Below, piece after piece: positions 8,135 to 15,811 of a stretch of DNA of 31,691 nt. A model generated the notes under the pieces. The model had not been told where the DNA came from, ran no database searches, and saw only the letters and a list, made by a program, of their open reading frames with translations. The translations under genes and the position numbers were made by a program. Source of the DNA: an uncultured Eubacteriales bacterium (GTDB taxonomy: Bacteria; Bacillota; Clostridia; Oscillospirales; CAG-272); NCBI GenBank assembly GCA_900547725.1, contig URHR01000017.1, positions 1-31,691 of the forward strand, in the 5' to 3' direction. Positions within the stretch are counted from its first letter, which is position 1; each line of letters begins with the position of its first letter.

Positions 8135-8865
8135 TGTTAATGAAAAAATGGGACCGACTCCCGCCCGAGATGCGGAACGACGCGGTGCGAAGCTACTATG
8201 ACATTCTGAAAAAGAAACGGCTGACGCTGATCTGCAAGCGGCTGTTTGACATTGTGGCATCCCTTGTTCTGCTGATCCTGCTTTCGCCCGTATTTCTGAT
8301 TCTGGCGATCGCAATCAAGGCGGACAGCCGCGGTCCTGTTTTTTTCAGGCAGATCCGGGTCACACAGTACAACCGCCGTTTCCGCATCTTCAAGTTCCGT
8401 TCAATGACGGTCAATACCGAAAAGGAGTCCCAGATCACGGTCAGTGGGGACGCGCGCGTGACGCGGGTTGGAAAATTCATCCGCCGCTGTCGGTTGGACG
8501 AGATCAGCCAGCTGCTCAACGTTCTGCGCGGGGATATGACCTTTGTGGGAACACGTCCCGAAGTGCCGCGCTACACCGAGCGCTACACCCCCGAGATGAT
8601 GGCAACGCTTCTGCTCCCCGCAGGTATTACAAGCCTTGCAAGCATCCTTTATAAGGATGAGGCACGGTTGCTTGACTGCGCGGAGGACGCGGACGCCGTA
8701 TATACGGAAACGATCCTGCCCGCGAAGATGCGCTACAATCTGGAACAGCTGAAAAAGACCTCGCTGCGGAACGATCTGCGCGTGATGTGCATGACGGTTT
8801 TTGCGGTGCTCGGGAAGGATTACGGCGCGGCCCGCGCGGGGAATGGCAAAAAAAAGAGGAAGTAA
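8134..8865 (+). CDS. Polyprenyl-phosphate sugar-phosphate transferase (monotopic PGT, PglC/WbaP-type)
   Basis: This enzyme starts a lipid-linked oligosaccharide by moving a sugar-1-phosphate from a nucleotide to undecaprenyl phosphate at the inner face of the membrane. One hydrophobic re-entrant helix (about 38-61, with the usual SP break) is followed by RGPVFFRQ, FKFRSM, the catalytic Asp-Glu pair in RRCRLDEISQ (122-123) and GDMTFVGTRPE. At 243 residues it is the small single-domain type with a modest C-terminal extension. It starts in a TAATG overlap with the aminotransferase gene; a second ATG two codons later (8140) is also possible. With the aminotransferase next door, an N-containing first sugar is plausible. 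Confidence 0.93.
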   Translation: MLMKKWDRLPPEMRNDAVRSYYDILKKKRLTLICKRLFDIVASLVLLILLSPVFLILAIAIKADSRGPVFFRQIRVTQYNRRFRIFKFRSMTVNTEKESQITVSGDARVTRVGKFIRRCRLDEISQLLNVLRGDMTFVGTRPEVPRYTERYTPEMMATLLLPAGITSLASILYKDEARLLDCAEDADAVYTETILPAKMRYNLEQLKKTSLRNDLRVMCMTVFAVLGKDYGAARAGNGKKKRK

Positions 8866-8868
8866 CCT

Positions 8869-9846
8869 ATGGCAGAAATCATTGTTTCGGTCATCGTTCC
8901 GCTCTATAACGAGGAGCGGTATATCGCGTCCCTGTTGGAGTCTTTGGAAAAGCAGACCTATCCGCGCGAAAACATGGAGTGGATTCTGGTGGACGGAATG
9001 TCGGGAGACGGAACCGTTGCGGTGATCCGGAGCGCCATGGAAACCGGGCTTTACCCGATTGTTCTGCTGAAAAACGAAAAGAAAAAGACCCCGTATGCGC
9101 TGAATCTGGCGATCGGGGAGGCAAAGGGGAAGTATATCATCCGGCTTGACGCGCATTCGTATTTCTATCCCGATTATATCGAAAAGTGCGTATACTATCT
9201 GGAGCATACCGATGCGGACAGCGTGGGCGGAATTGCCGAAACGCAGGCGGAAGGCTTTGTGGGCGGCGCGATTGCGCAGATGCTTTCCACCAAATTCGGC
9301 GTGGGCGGCTCGGATTTCCGGACGGGGGACGGAAACCGCTATGCGGATACCGTGCCGTTCGGCGCGTTCCGCAGAGAGGTGTTCGACAGGGTCGGGCTGT
9401 TCAACCCGAAGCTGTTGCGCAGCGAGGACAACGACATGAACGCGCGAATCCGCGCCTCGGGCGGCAAACTCTGGTTGGCGGATGATATCCGCTTCCGCTA
9501 TTACTGCAGGGATACCGTCGGCGGGATTCTGAAGATGGGGTTGCAGAACGGCAACGCGCTGTTCCGTACCCTGCTTGAAAATCCGCGCGCGATGAGTTTG
9601 CGGCATTTTATCCCGTTTGCTTTTCTGATGTCGCTGATTGTCCTGCCGATTCTCGGCGCATTCCTGCCGGCTTTCGGCTGGATCTTTGCGGCGGAAATGG
9701 CGTGCTATACGTTATTGGATCTGTATTTTTCGTTCTGCAACAAGCACCCGAAATACGGATTGCTGAATTTCTGGCTCTACCCGCTGTTCCATGTGACCTA
9801 CGGCTTCGGCTCTTTGCTGGGGCTTTTCGGTGTGAAGCTGTACTGA
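8869..9846 (+). CDS. Glycosyltransferase family 2, succinoglycan ExoA-like
   Basis: This inverting GT-A glycosyltransferase has 325 residues. It begins IIVSVIVPLYNEERYI, has VDGMSGDGT at about 42-50 and the metal-binding RLDAHSYFYPDYIE segment at about 91-104, which is the ExoA-type variant of the DxD site. SEDNDMNARIRASGG follows at about 184-198. The C-terminal third holds hydrophobic segments (about 245-285 and 303-325) that anchor it to the membrane. It would extend the lipid-linked sugar started by the preceding enzyme. It begins three bases after the upstream stop codon, so it is in the same operon. The sugar specificity cannot be read. Confidence 0.9.
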   Translation: MAEIIVSVIVPLYNEERYIASLLESLEKQTYPRENMEWILVDGMSGDGTVAVIRSAMETGLYPIVLLKNEKKKTPYALNLAIGEAKGKYIIRLDAHSYFYPDYIEKCVYYLEHTDADSVGGIAETQAEGFVGGAIAQMLSTKFGVGGSDFRTGDGNRYADTVPFGAFRREVFDRVGLFNPKLLRSEDNDMNARIRASGGKLWLADDIRFRYYCRDTVGGILKMGLQNGNALFRTLLENPRAMSLRHFIPFAFLMSLIVLPILGAFLPAFGWIFAAEMACYTLLDLYFSFCNKHPKYGLLNFWLYPLFHVTYGFGSLLGLFGVKLY

Positions 9847-9862
9847 TAGGAGAGTTTTGGCA

Positions 9863-10678
9863 ATGAATGAAATGCAATCGAAGCTGTTGGATATGATGAA
9901 ATGGTTCCACGGTTATTGCGAGGAAAACGGTCTGCGCTACTATGCGCTCGGCGGGACTGCATTGGGCGCGGTTCGTCACGGCGGATTCATTCCGTGGGAC
10001 GATGACCTGGACGTTGGTATGCCGCGGGCGGACTACGACAGAATGATCTCGCTATGTAAAAACGGGACGGGCAATACGCGGTATCGCATCGAAGCGCCCG
10101 GACAGAACCGGGACTTCATTTATCCGTTCTGCAAAGCGTATGATACCGAAACCACGTTGGTGGAGAATGCGCGCATCAAGGCAAAAAGAGGCGTTTATAT
10201 TGATATTTTTCCACTTGACGGTATCGGGAATACGAAAGAGGAAAGCGAGAAAAACTATCGGCGGATCAATCGGGACATCAGTCTGCTGAACACGAAAATC
10301 TGCGCGCTCCGGCGGGGCGGTCGACCTTTTCGGAATTTCTTTATCATCATCGGACGGATGATTCCCGATTTTTTGGTGAGCCGCGACGGGCTGATCCGAA
10401 AAATCAACCGCAAAGCTGCCGCAAAGCCTTACGACGAGTATCCTTATGTGGCGAATCTGTTCGGCGAATGGAAAGCGAATGAGATTGCCGAGCGGGAATG
10501 CTTCGGAACGCCGACGCTTTGCAAATTTGAGGATACGGAAATCTATATTCCGGAACAGTCGGATCGTTACCTTACCTCGCTCTACGGCGACTGGCGCAAA
10601 CTGCCACCCGAGGACAAGCGGGTTACGCACCACGATTACGTGACGCTCGACCTGAACCGATCGTATTTGGAGGACTGA
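9863..10678 (+). CDS. LicD-family phosphotransferase
   Basis: This 271-residue protein carries the LicD/fukutin-type signature near its N terminus: GLRYYALGGTALGAVRHGG followed by IPWDDDLDVGMPRADYD, with the acidic metal-binding cluster. LicD enzymes transfer a phospho-substituent from a CDP-activated donor (choline in pneumococcus) to a glycan. Here the next gene is TagD, which makes CDP-glycerol, so phosphoglycerol is the more likely substituent; this is inference. The ATG at 9863 is preferred over a TTG at 9857 because GGAGAG (9849-9854) is correctly spaced only for the ATG. It lies 16 bases after the glycosyltransferase. Confidence 0.9.
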   Translation: MNEMQSKLLDMMKWFHGYCEENGLRYYALGGTALGAVRHGGFIPWDDDLDVGMPRADYDRMISLCKNGTGNTRYRIEAPGQNRDFIYPFCKAYDTETTLVENARIKAKRGVYIDIFPLDGIGNTKEESEKNYRRINRDISLLNTKICALRRGGRPFRNFFIIIGRMIPDFLVSRDGLIRKINRKAAAKPYDEYPYVANLFGEWKANEIAERECFGTPTLCKFEDTEIYIPEQSDRYLTSLYGDWRKLPPEDKRVTHHDYVTLDLNRSYLED

Positions 10679-10682
10679 TGAT

Positions 10683-11075
10683 ATGAAACGCGTGATCACA
10701 TACGGAACGTTTGACCTGTTGCACTACGGGCATATCAATCTTCTCAAGCGGGCAAAAGCGTTGGGCGATTACCTGATTGTCGGGTTGTCGACCGATGAAT
10801 TCAACTGGAACGAGAAGCAGAAGAAGTGCTATTTTTCCTATGAAAAGCGAAAGGCGCTTCTGGAGGCGATCCGGTATGTTGACCTCGTGATTCCCGAAAC
10901 CTGTTGGGAGCAGAAGCGGAGCGATATTCACGAATACCACATCGACACCTTTGTCATCGGCGACGATTGGCAGGGGAAGTTCGATTTTCTGAAGGAGGAG
11001 GGCGCGAAGGTCGTTTACCTGTCGAGAACGCCCGAAATCAGCACCTCGCAGATCAAGCAGGATCTGAATCATTGA
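10683..11075 (+). CDS. tagD: Glycerol-3-phosphate cytidylyltransferase
   Basis: The 130-residue protein joins CTP and glycerol-3-phosphate to give CDP-glycerol. It has the nucleotidyltransferase start RVITYGTFDLLHYGH with the HxGH motif at 14-17, then GDDWQGKFDFL and the closing RTPEISTSQIK motif, matching TagD/TarD in order and length. GGAGG at 10669-10673 supports the start, four bases after the LicD stop codon. No TagB/TagF-type glycerophosphotransferase is in the operon, which points to the adjacent LicD protein as the user of CDP-glycerol. It is the last gene before the terminator. Confidence 0.95.
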   Translation: MKRVITYGTFDLLHYGHINLLKRAKALGDYLIVGLSTDEFNWNEKQKKCYFSYEKRKALLEAIRYVDLVIPETCWEQKRSDIHEYHIDTFVIGDDWQGKFDFLKEEGAKVVYLSRTPEISTSQIKQDLNH

Positions 11076-11088
11076 ACGGAGTAAAAGG

Positions 11089-11114
11089 ACGAGCGCAACT
11101 GCGTTCGTTTTTTT
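11089..11114 (+). terminator. Intrinsic terminator of the glycan operon
   Basis: A 9-bp stem (ACGAGCGCA with TGCGTTCGT, one G-U pair, 2-base loop) is followed by six or more T residues. It begins 14 bases after the tagD stop codon. Confidence 0.9.
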
Positions 11115-11123
11115 CTTTCCCCG

Positions 11124-11152
11124 TTGACTTTCGGCGGGGGACATGGTATAAT
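11124..11152 (+). promoter_or_regulatory. Promoter of the TetR-family gene
   Basis: TTGACT (11124-11129) and TATAAT (11147-11152) are 17 bases apart. A perfect dyad CGGCG-A-CGCCG (11162-11172) lies just after the predicted start site and could be the regulator's own operator; that role is speculative. Confidence 0.85.
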
Positions 11153-11240
11153 AGAATTGTTCGGCGACGCCGATATGAGGGCGCTTGCCTGTTGAGCGGA
11201 TATTACGAAACAGCGAACCGAAGAGAGGGGGAAACCGGTT

Positions 11241-11795
11241 ATGTCACAGGTCACGAAGCGCGCGTTGGAGCAGTCGCTCAAACATCTGCTTCTGAAGAAG
11301 CCGCTGACCAAGATTACCATCAACGATATTGCCGAGGATTGCGGGATCAACCGCATGACCTTTTATTATCACTTCAAGGACATTTACGATCTCGTGGAGT
11401 GGTCGTGTATGGAGGACGCGCGCCGCGCACTCGAAGAAAACAAGACGTATGACACATGGCAGCAAGGGCTGTTGCGGCTTTTCGAAGCCGTGAAGCAGAA
11501 CAAGCCGTTTATCATGAACGTTTACCGCTGTGTGGATCGCGGGCAGGTGGAGAAGTTCTTAAGTCCGCCCGTGGACGCACTGGTGCGCGGCGTGATTAAC
11601 GAGGAAGCGGACGGCATGACCGTGCGCGAAGAGGATCGGGATTTTATTGCGCGGGCGTATTCCTACGTTTTTATCGGGTTTATGCTGGACTGGATTCGCA
11701 ACGATATGCGCGAAGATCCCGCAGGGATTGTAGATCGCCTTGCCTGTCTCCTCCACGGGAGCGTAAAGGAAGCCCTGCGGCGGTTCAGCCTGTAG
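11241..11795 (+). CDS. TetR/AcrR-family transcriptional regulator
   Basis: This 184-residue one-component regulator has an N-terminal helix-turn-helix (about 18-50: LTKITINDIAEDCGINRMTFYYHF) typical of TetR proteins, and a variable C-terminal ligand domain (about 60-180) of the sort common in Firmicutes (DhaS-like or TetR_C group). The start follows GAGAGGGGG and ACCGGTT. The gene has its own promoter and terminator and is followed by oleate hydratase in the same direction. Regulators of fatty-acid response often sit beside ohyA, so an unsaturated fatty acid or its acyl derivative is a reasonable guess for the ligand, but nothing in the sequence proves it. Confidence 0.9.
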   Translation: MSQVTKRALEQSLKHLLLKKPLTKITINDIAEDCGINRMTFYYHFKDIYDLVEWSCMEDARRALEENKTYDTWQQGLLRLFEAVKQNKPFIMNVYRCVDRGQVEKFLSPPVDALVRGVINEEADGMTVREEDRDFIARAYSYVFIGFMLDWIRNDMREDPAGIVDRLACLLHGSVKEALRRFSL

Positions 11796-11847
11796 TCTCC
11801 GCCCCGTTTTATCATTTCCGCCGATCTGATAAAATTTTATACAATGA

Positions 11848-11886
11848 CCGTCCCCGTGATGAAAACCTGAACACGGGGCGGTTTTT
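11848..11886 (+). terminator. Intrinsic terminator after the TetR gene
   Basis: CCG-T-CCCCGTG pairs with CACGGGG-CGG around a 13-base loop, followed by TTTTT. A 12-base perfect palindrome, ATAAAATTTTAT, lies just upstream at 11829-11840. Confidence 0.85.
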
Positions 11887-11891
11887 GTCTA

Positions 11892-11919
11892 TTGTAATCC
11901 GCGGAAAAAAGGGTATAAT
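11892..11919 (+). promoter_or_regulatory. Promoter of oleate hydratase
   Basis: TTGTAA (11892-11897) and a perfect TATAAT (11914-11919) have a 16-base spacer. The promoter lies directly behind the preceding terminator. The short leader contains GGGCA-CGGA-TGCCC (11941-11954) seven bases before the AGGAGG ribosome site. Confidence 0.7.
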
Positions 11920-11974
11920 AGAGTCAGAAAGAAAAAATACGGGCACGGATGCCCGAAAACAGGAGGATTCTGTT

Positions 11975-13768
11975 ATGTATTATTCCGCAGGAACTTATGA
12001 GTCGTTCGCACGTCCCGAAAAGCCGAAGGACGCTGACAAAAAATCGGCTTATATCATCGGCACCGGTCTTGCCGGCCTGTCGGCGGCATTTTACCTCGTC
12101 CGTGACGGTCAGGTGAAGGGCGAGCACATCCACCTCTTGGAAAAGTTGGATCTGGCGGGCGGAAGCTGCGACGGCCGCAAGGACGTGACCAAGGGCTTCT
12201 TCATGCGCGGCGGACGGGAAATGGACAACCACTTCGAGTGTATGTGGGATATGTTCCGCGATGTCCCGTCGATCGAAACGCCCGGCGTCTCGGTGCTGGA
12301 TGAGTACTATTGGCTCAACAAGCACGACCCGAACTATTCGCTCTGCCGTGCAACCGTAAACCGCGGCGAGGACGCGCACACCGACAAGAAGTTCGAGCTC
12401 GACAAAGAATCGGCTCTGGCGCTTTCCAAGCTGTTCATCACGCCCGAGAAGGATCTGGAAGACAAGAAGATTTCCGAAGTTCTGCCCGAGTCCTTCTGGA
12501 GCACCAACTTCTGGCTCTACTGGCAGACGATGTTCGCGTTCCAGCGTTGGTCGAGCGCTCTGGAGATGAAGCGGTATCTCTGCCGCTACGTCCACCACAT
12601 TGACGGTCTGCCCGACTTCAGCGCGCTCCGTTTTACCAAGTACAACCAGTACGAGAGCATGATTCTGCCGCTGGTCAAATATTTGGAGTCGCACGGAGTG
12701 AAGATCGAGTACGGCATGGATGTGAAGAACGTTGTGATCGCCAACGAGAACGGCAAGCGGATTGCAAAACAGATTGTCTATGTCCGCGACGGCAAGGAGG
12801 AAACGATCGATCTGATTGAGGATGACCTTGTGTTCATTACGAACGGCTGCTGCACCGATACTTCCTGCTACGGCGACCAGACGCACGCGCCGGATCTGTC
12901 AGGTGTGCGCGATGGCGCGGGTGAGTCGTGGGATATGTGGAAGAAGATCGCGGCGCAGGCGGAGAACGGCGAATACGGCAATCCCGACGCGTTCTGCAGC
13001 GACACCGACGCAACCAACTGGATGAGCGCGACCGTGGAAACCTCGAACGAGGAAGTGATCCGCCACATCATGAATATCTGCAAGCGCGACCCGCGTGAGG
13101 GCAAGGTCACAACCGGCGGTATCGTGACGGTCAAGGACAGCACCGAGAACTGGTATCTGTCGTGGACCATCAACCGTCAGCCGCAGTTCCGTTTGCAGGA
13201 CAGAAACACCGTGTTGGTCTGGCTCTATTCGCTGAACACCAACCGCGAGGGCAACTATGTGAAGAAGGCAATGCGCGACTGCACGGGCGAAGAGGTCTGC
13301 CGCGAGTGGCTGTACCACATCGGCGTGCCGACCGACCGCATCGAGGATCTTGCAAAGAATGCCTGCAATACCACGACCTGCTTCATGCCGTATATCAACG
13401 CGTTCTTCCAGCCGAGAAAGGAATCCGACCGCCCGAAGGTCGTTCCGGACGGTGCGGTAAACTTCGCGTTCCTCGGTCAGTTTGCCGAGACCCCGCGCGA
13501 TACCATCTTCACCACCGAGTATTCCATCCGTACCGGTATGGAGGCAGTGTACACGCTTCTGGACGTTGACCGCGGCGTGCCGGAGGTCTGGGGAAGCAAG
13601 TACGACGTGCGCGAACTGCTCCGCGCCTGCTACTACGCAATCGACAAGAAGCCGATCACCGATATGAAGCTGACCTTCATGGAAAAAGAAGCGCTCAAAA
13701 TCGCGCTGAAGAAGGTCAAAGGCACGGACGTGGAAATCCTGCTTCGCGAAAGCGGACTGATCCGGTAA
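11975..13768 (+). CDS. ohyA: Oleate hydratase (FAD-dependent; myosin-cross-reactive antigen family)
   Basis: This 597-residue enzyme adds water across the cis-9 double bond of oleate and similar fatty acids to give 10-hydroxy fatty acids, detoxifying host or dietary unsaturated fatty acids at the membrane. The N terminus MYYSAGTYESFARP and the FAD motif GTGLAGLSAA (29-38) are family hallmarks. The general motif RGGREMDNHFECMWD contains Glu82, and Tyr201 follows in EMKRYLCRY; both positions match the catalytic residues known in Staphylococcus aureus OhyA. The length is normal. The start at 11975 is set by AGGAGG (11961-11966); the longer frame upstream runs through the promoter. A TetR-type regulator lies immediately upstream. 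Confidence 0.96.
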   Translation: MYYSAGTYESFARPEKPKDADKKSAYIIGTGLAGLSAAFYLVRDGQVKGEHIHLLEKLDLAGGSCDGRKDVTKGFFMRGGREMDNHFECMWDMFRDVPSIETPGVSVLDEYYWLNKHDPNYSLCRATVNRGEDAHTDKKFELDKESALALSKLFITPEKDLEDKKISEVLPESFWSTNFWLYWQTMFAFQRWSSALEMKRYLCRYVHHIDGLPDFSALRFTKYNQYESMILPLVKYLESHGVKIEYGMDVKNVVIANENGKRIAKQIVYVRDGKEETIDLIEDDLVFITNGCCTDTSCYGDQTHAPDLSGVRDGAGESWDMWKKIAAQAENGEYGNPDAFCSDTDATNWMSATVETSNEEVIRHIMNICKRDPREGKVTTGGIVTVKDSTENWYLSWTINRQPQFRLQDRNTVLVWLYSLNTNREGNYVKKAMRDCTGEEVCREWLYHIGVPTDRIEDLAKNACNTTTCFMPYINAFFQPRKESDRPKVVPDGAVNFAFLGQFAETPRDTIFTTEYSIRTGMEAVYTLLDVDRGVPEVWGSKYDVRELLRACYYAIDKKPITDMKLTFMEKEALKIALKKVKGTDVEILLRESGLIR

Positions 13769-13818
13769 AACGCGAGTGTTTTGCGGATGCGATTCAAGGC
13801 AGTTTGTCAGCAATTGGA

Positions 13819-13846
13819 GGAAGCACCCTTCGGGGTGCTTCCTTTT
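13819..13846 (+). terminator. Intrinsic terminator of ohyA
   Basis: A perfect 10-bp stem (GGAAGCACCC/GGGTGCTTCC) capped by a TTCG tetraloop is followed by TTTT. It lies 50 bases after the ohyA stop codon. Confidence 0.95.
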
Positions 13847-13927
13847 CGCGTTCAAAAGCTCCCTGAAAACCGCCCGGAATCCTGCTTTTTCGCCCGAAAA
13901 TACTTTTTCCGGAAGAAAATTTCGAAA

Positions 13928-13946
13928 ACCTATTGACAAAGTAGGT
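13928..13946 (+). promoter_or_regulatory. Candidate Rrf2-type operator over the cysK -35 box
   Basis: ACCTATT-N5-AGTAGGT is a dyad with one mismatch per 7-base arm, and it covers the -35 element of the cysK promoter. A second dyad with the same CCTAT word lies at 13974-13990. The form fits an Rrf2-family operator, and an Rrf2 gene closes this operon. The link is inference. Confidence 0.55.
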
Positions 13947-13961
13947 AATGTGTGGTATCAT
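13933..13961 (+). promoter_or_regulatory. Promoter of the cysK-rrf2 operon
   Basis: TTGACA (13933-13938) and TATCAT (13956-13961) are spaced by 17 bases. Transcription would start near 13968, placing the second dyad in the first transcribed bases. Confidence 0.88.
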
Positions 13962-13973
13962 ATGTACAGAAAA

Positions 13974-13990
13974 CCTATCTGGTTGATAGG
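13974..13990 (+). promoter_or_regulatory. Second dyad downstream of the cysK promoter
   Basis: CCTATC-TGGTT-GATAGG is a perfect 6-bp inverted repeat just after the predicted transcription start. It could be a second operator half of the Rrf2-type site at 13928, or a small RNA hairpin in front of the ribosome site (AAGGAG). Confidence 0.5.
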
Positions 13991-14012
13991 CGAATAAAAA
14001 GGAGAACCCGTT

Positions 14013-14945
14013 ATGGCAAACATTTATTCTTCTGCCGATCAGCTCATCGGGCACACCCCGCTTCTGGAGCTGAAGCATATCGAATCGGAATACGGACTGC
14101 ACGCGAGACTGTTGGCAAAACTGGAATATTTCAATCCCGCAGGATCGGTTAAGGATCGGATCGCAAAAAAAATGCTGGACGACGCGGAAGCGGCGGGAAA
14201 GCTGACGAAGGAATCGGTCATCATTGAGCCGACCTCGGGCAACACGGGAATCGGGCTTGCCTCGGTTGCTGCCGCGCGGGGCTACCGCATTATCATCGTC
14301 ATGCCGGAGACCATGTCGGTGGAGCGCAGACAGCTGATGAAGGCATACGGCGCGGAACTGGTTCTGACCGAGGGCGCAAAGGGCATGAAGGGCGCAATCG
14401 CAAAGGCGGAGGAACTGGCAAAGGAGATTCCGCACAGCTTCATTCCGGGGCAGTTCGTCAATCCTTCCAACCCGCAGGCGCACTATGAGACCACCGGTCC
14501 TGAAATCTTTGCCGATACCGACGGCGCGGTTGACGTGTTCGTTGCGGGAGTCGGCACGGGCGGAACGGTAACGGGTACGGGCAGATACCTGAAGGAAAAG
14601 AAGCCCTCCGTGCGGGTTGTGGCGGTTGAGCCTGCAAGCTCGGCGGTGCTGTCGACGGGCGTTGCGGGAGCGCACAAGATACAGGGCATCGGCGCGGGCT
14701 TCGTGCCGGAAATTCTGGATACAAAGATTTATGACGAGATTGTCACGGTGACGAACGAGGACGCGTTTGCAACGGGCAGACTGATGGGCAGGCGCGAGGG
14801 CGTTTTGGTCGGAATCTCCTCCGGCGCGGCGCTGTGGGCGGCAATTGAAGTCGCAAAGCGCCCCGAAAACGAGGGAAAGACCGTGGTGGTTCTGATGCCC
14901 GATACGGGTGACCGCTATCTGTCCACGCCTTTGTTTGCGGACTGA
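14013..14945 (+). CDS. cysK: Cysteine synthase (O-acetylserine sulfhydrylase)
   Basis: This PLP-dependent enzyme of 310 residues makes cysteine from O-acetylserine and sulfide. Its N terminus SADQLIGHTPLLELKHIE, the PLP lysine in NPAGSVKDR (about residue 47), the substrate loop TSGNTG (74-79) and the phosphate-binding GVGTGGTVTGTG (about 177-188) are all present. It is the first gene of a sulfur and Fe-S operon and supplies the cysteine used by the desulfurase two genes on. AAGGAG upstream supports the ATG. The stop codon overlaps the next start by one base (TGATG), so the two are translationally coupled. Confidence 0.96.
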   Translation: MANIYSSADQLIGHTPLLELKHIESEYGLHARLLAKLEYFNPAGSVKDRIAKKMLDDAEAAGKLTKESVIIEPTSGNTGIGLASVAAARGYRIIIVMPETMSVERRQLMKAYGAELVLTEGAKGMKGAIAKAEELAKEIPHSFIPGQFVNPSNPQAHYETTGPEIFADTDGAVDVFVAGVGTGGTVTGTGRYLKEKKPSVRVVAVEPASSAVLSTGVAGAHKIQGIGAGFVPEILDTKIYDEIVTVTNEDAFATGRLMGRREGVLVGISSGAALWAAIEVAKRPENEGKTVVVLMPDTGDRYLSTPLFAD

Positions 14946-15811
14946 TGGCGGAAAAAAAGATTCTGACCGTGCAGGATATCTCCTGCGTGGGGCAGTGTTC
15001 GCTGACCGTTGCGCTGCCGATTCTTTCCGCCTGCGGTCTGGAATGCTGTGTTCTGCCAACGGCGATGCTCTCCACGCACACCGCCTTCCGGCATTTCACG
15101 AACCGTGATCTGACCGATGAAATGGCGGGCGTCCGCAAGGTCTGGGAGGAAGAGCGCATCCGTTTCGACGCGCTCTACACGGGTTATCTCGGAAGCGCGC
15201 GGCAGGTGGCGGAAGTGAAGGCGATCATGGAAAGTTGCCTGCAACCGGGCGCGGTACGCATTGTAGATCCCGCAATGGCGGACAACGGGCGGCTGTATCC
15301 CGCGTTTGACGGAGCTTTCGTCGCGGCAATGCGGGAACTCTGCCGCGAGGCGGATGTGATTCTCCCGAACCTCACCGAAGCCTGTCTGCTGGCAGAGTAT
15401 CCGTACCCGGAAACCTACGGTGAGAACGGGATCAAAGACTTGTTGGCGGCGCTCCGTGCGGCGGTTGGCGAACGAACTGTGGTACTGACGGGAATCGGCT
15501 ACCGCGCGGGCAAAACCGGCGTTCTGGTCGCGCGGGACGGCGAAACCGATTACTACGAGCACGAGCGGCTGGCACGGAGCTGTCACGGAACGGGCGACGT
15601 GTACGCCTCGGTGTTCACGGGCGCGCTGATGCGGGGCATGACCGTCCCGCAGGCGGCGCGGCTTGCCGCGGATTTTACGGTGGAATGTATCAAAAACACG
15701 GTCGGAGACCCCGCGCATTGGTACGGGGTGAATTTTGAAGGAATGTTGCCGCAGCTCTGGAAACAGCTCGGCGAGGAAAGGAACGAATATGAGAGAGATT
15801 TACGCGGATAA
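14945..15811 (+). CDS. Pyridoxamine/pyridoxal kinase
   Basis: The 288-residue protein is a ribokinase-fold vitamin B6 kinase of the PdxY/PdxK group, which phosphorylates pyridoxal and pyridoxamine as part of PLP salvage. Visible are the N-terminal VQDISCVGQCSLTVALPIL, the PTAMLSTHTAF segment, VDPAMADNG (about 100-108), ILPNLTEA (about 140-147) and the catalytic CHGTGDVYASVF with the anion-hole GTGD (about 217-220). It lies between two PLP enzymes, CysK and the cysteine desulfurase, and would supply their cofactor. Its last 23 bases overlap the desulfurase gene. Substrate preference within the B6 vitamers cannot be settled by eye. Confidence 0.9.
   Translation: MAEKKILTVQDISCVGQCSLTVALPILSACGLECCVLPTAMLSTHTAFRHFTNRDLTDEMAGVRKVWEEERIRFDALYTGYLGSARQVAEVKAIMESCLQPGAVRIVDPAMADNGRLYPAFDGAFVAAMRELCREADVILPNLTEACLLAEYPYPETYGENGIKDLLAALRAAVGERTVVLTGIGYRAGKTGVLVARDGETDYYEHERLARSCHGTGDVYASVFTGALMRGMTVPQAARLAADFTVECIKNTVGDPAHWYGVNFEGMLPQLWKQLGEERNEYERDLRG

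Noticed and set aside
9857..9865. TTG start for the LicD gene
   Set aside because: The ribosome site at 9849-9854 would be only two bases away; the ATG at 9863 has a normal spacing of eight bases.
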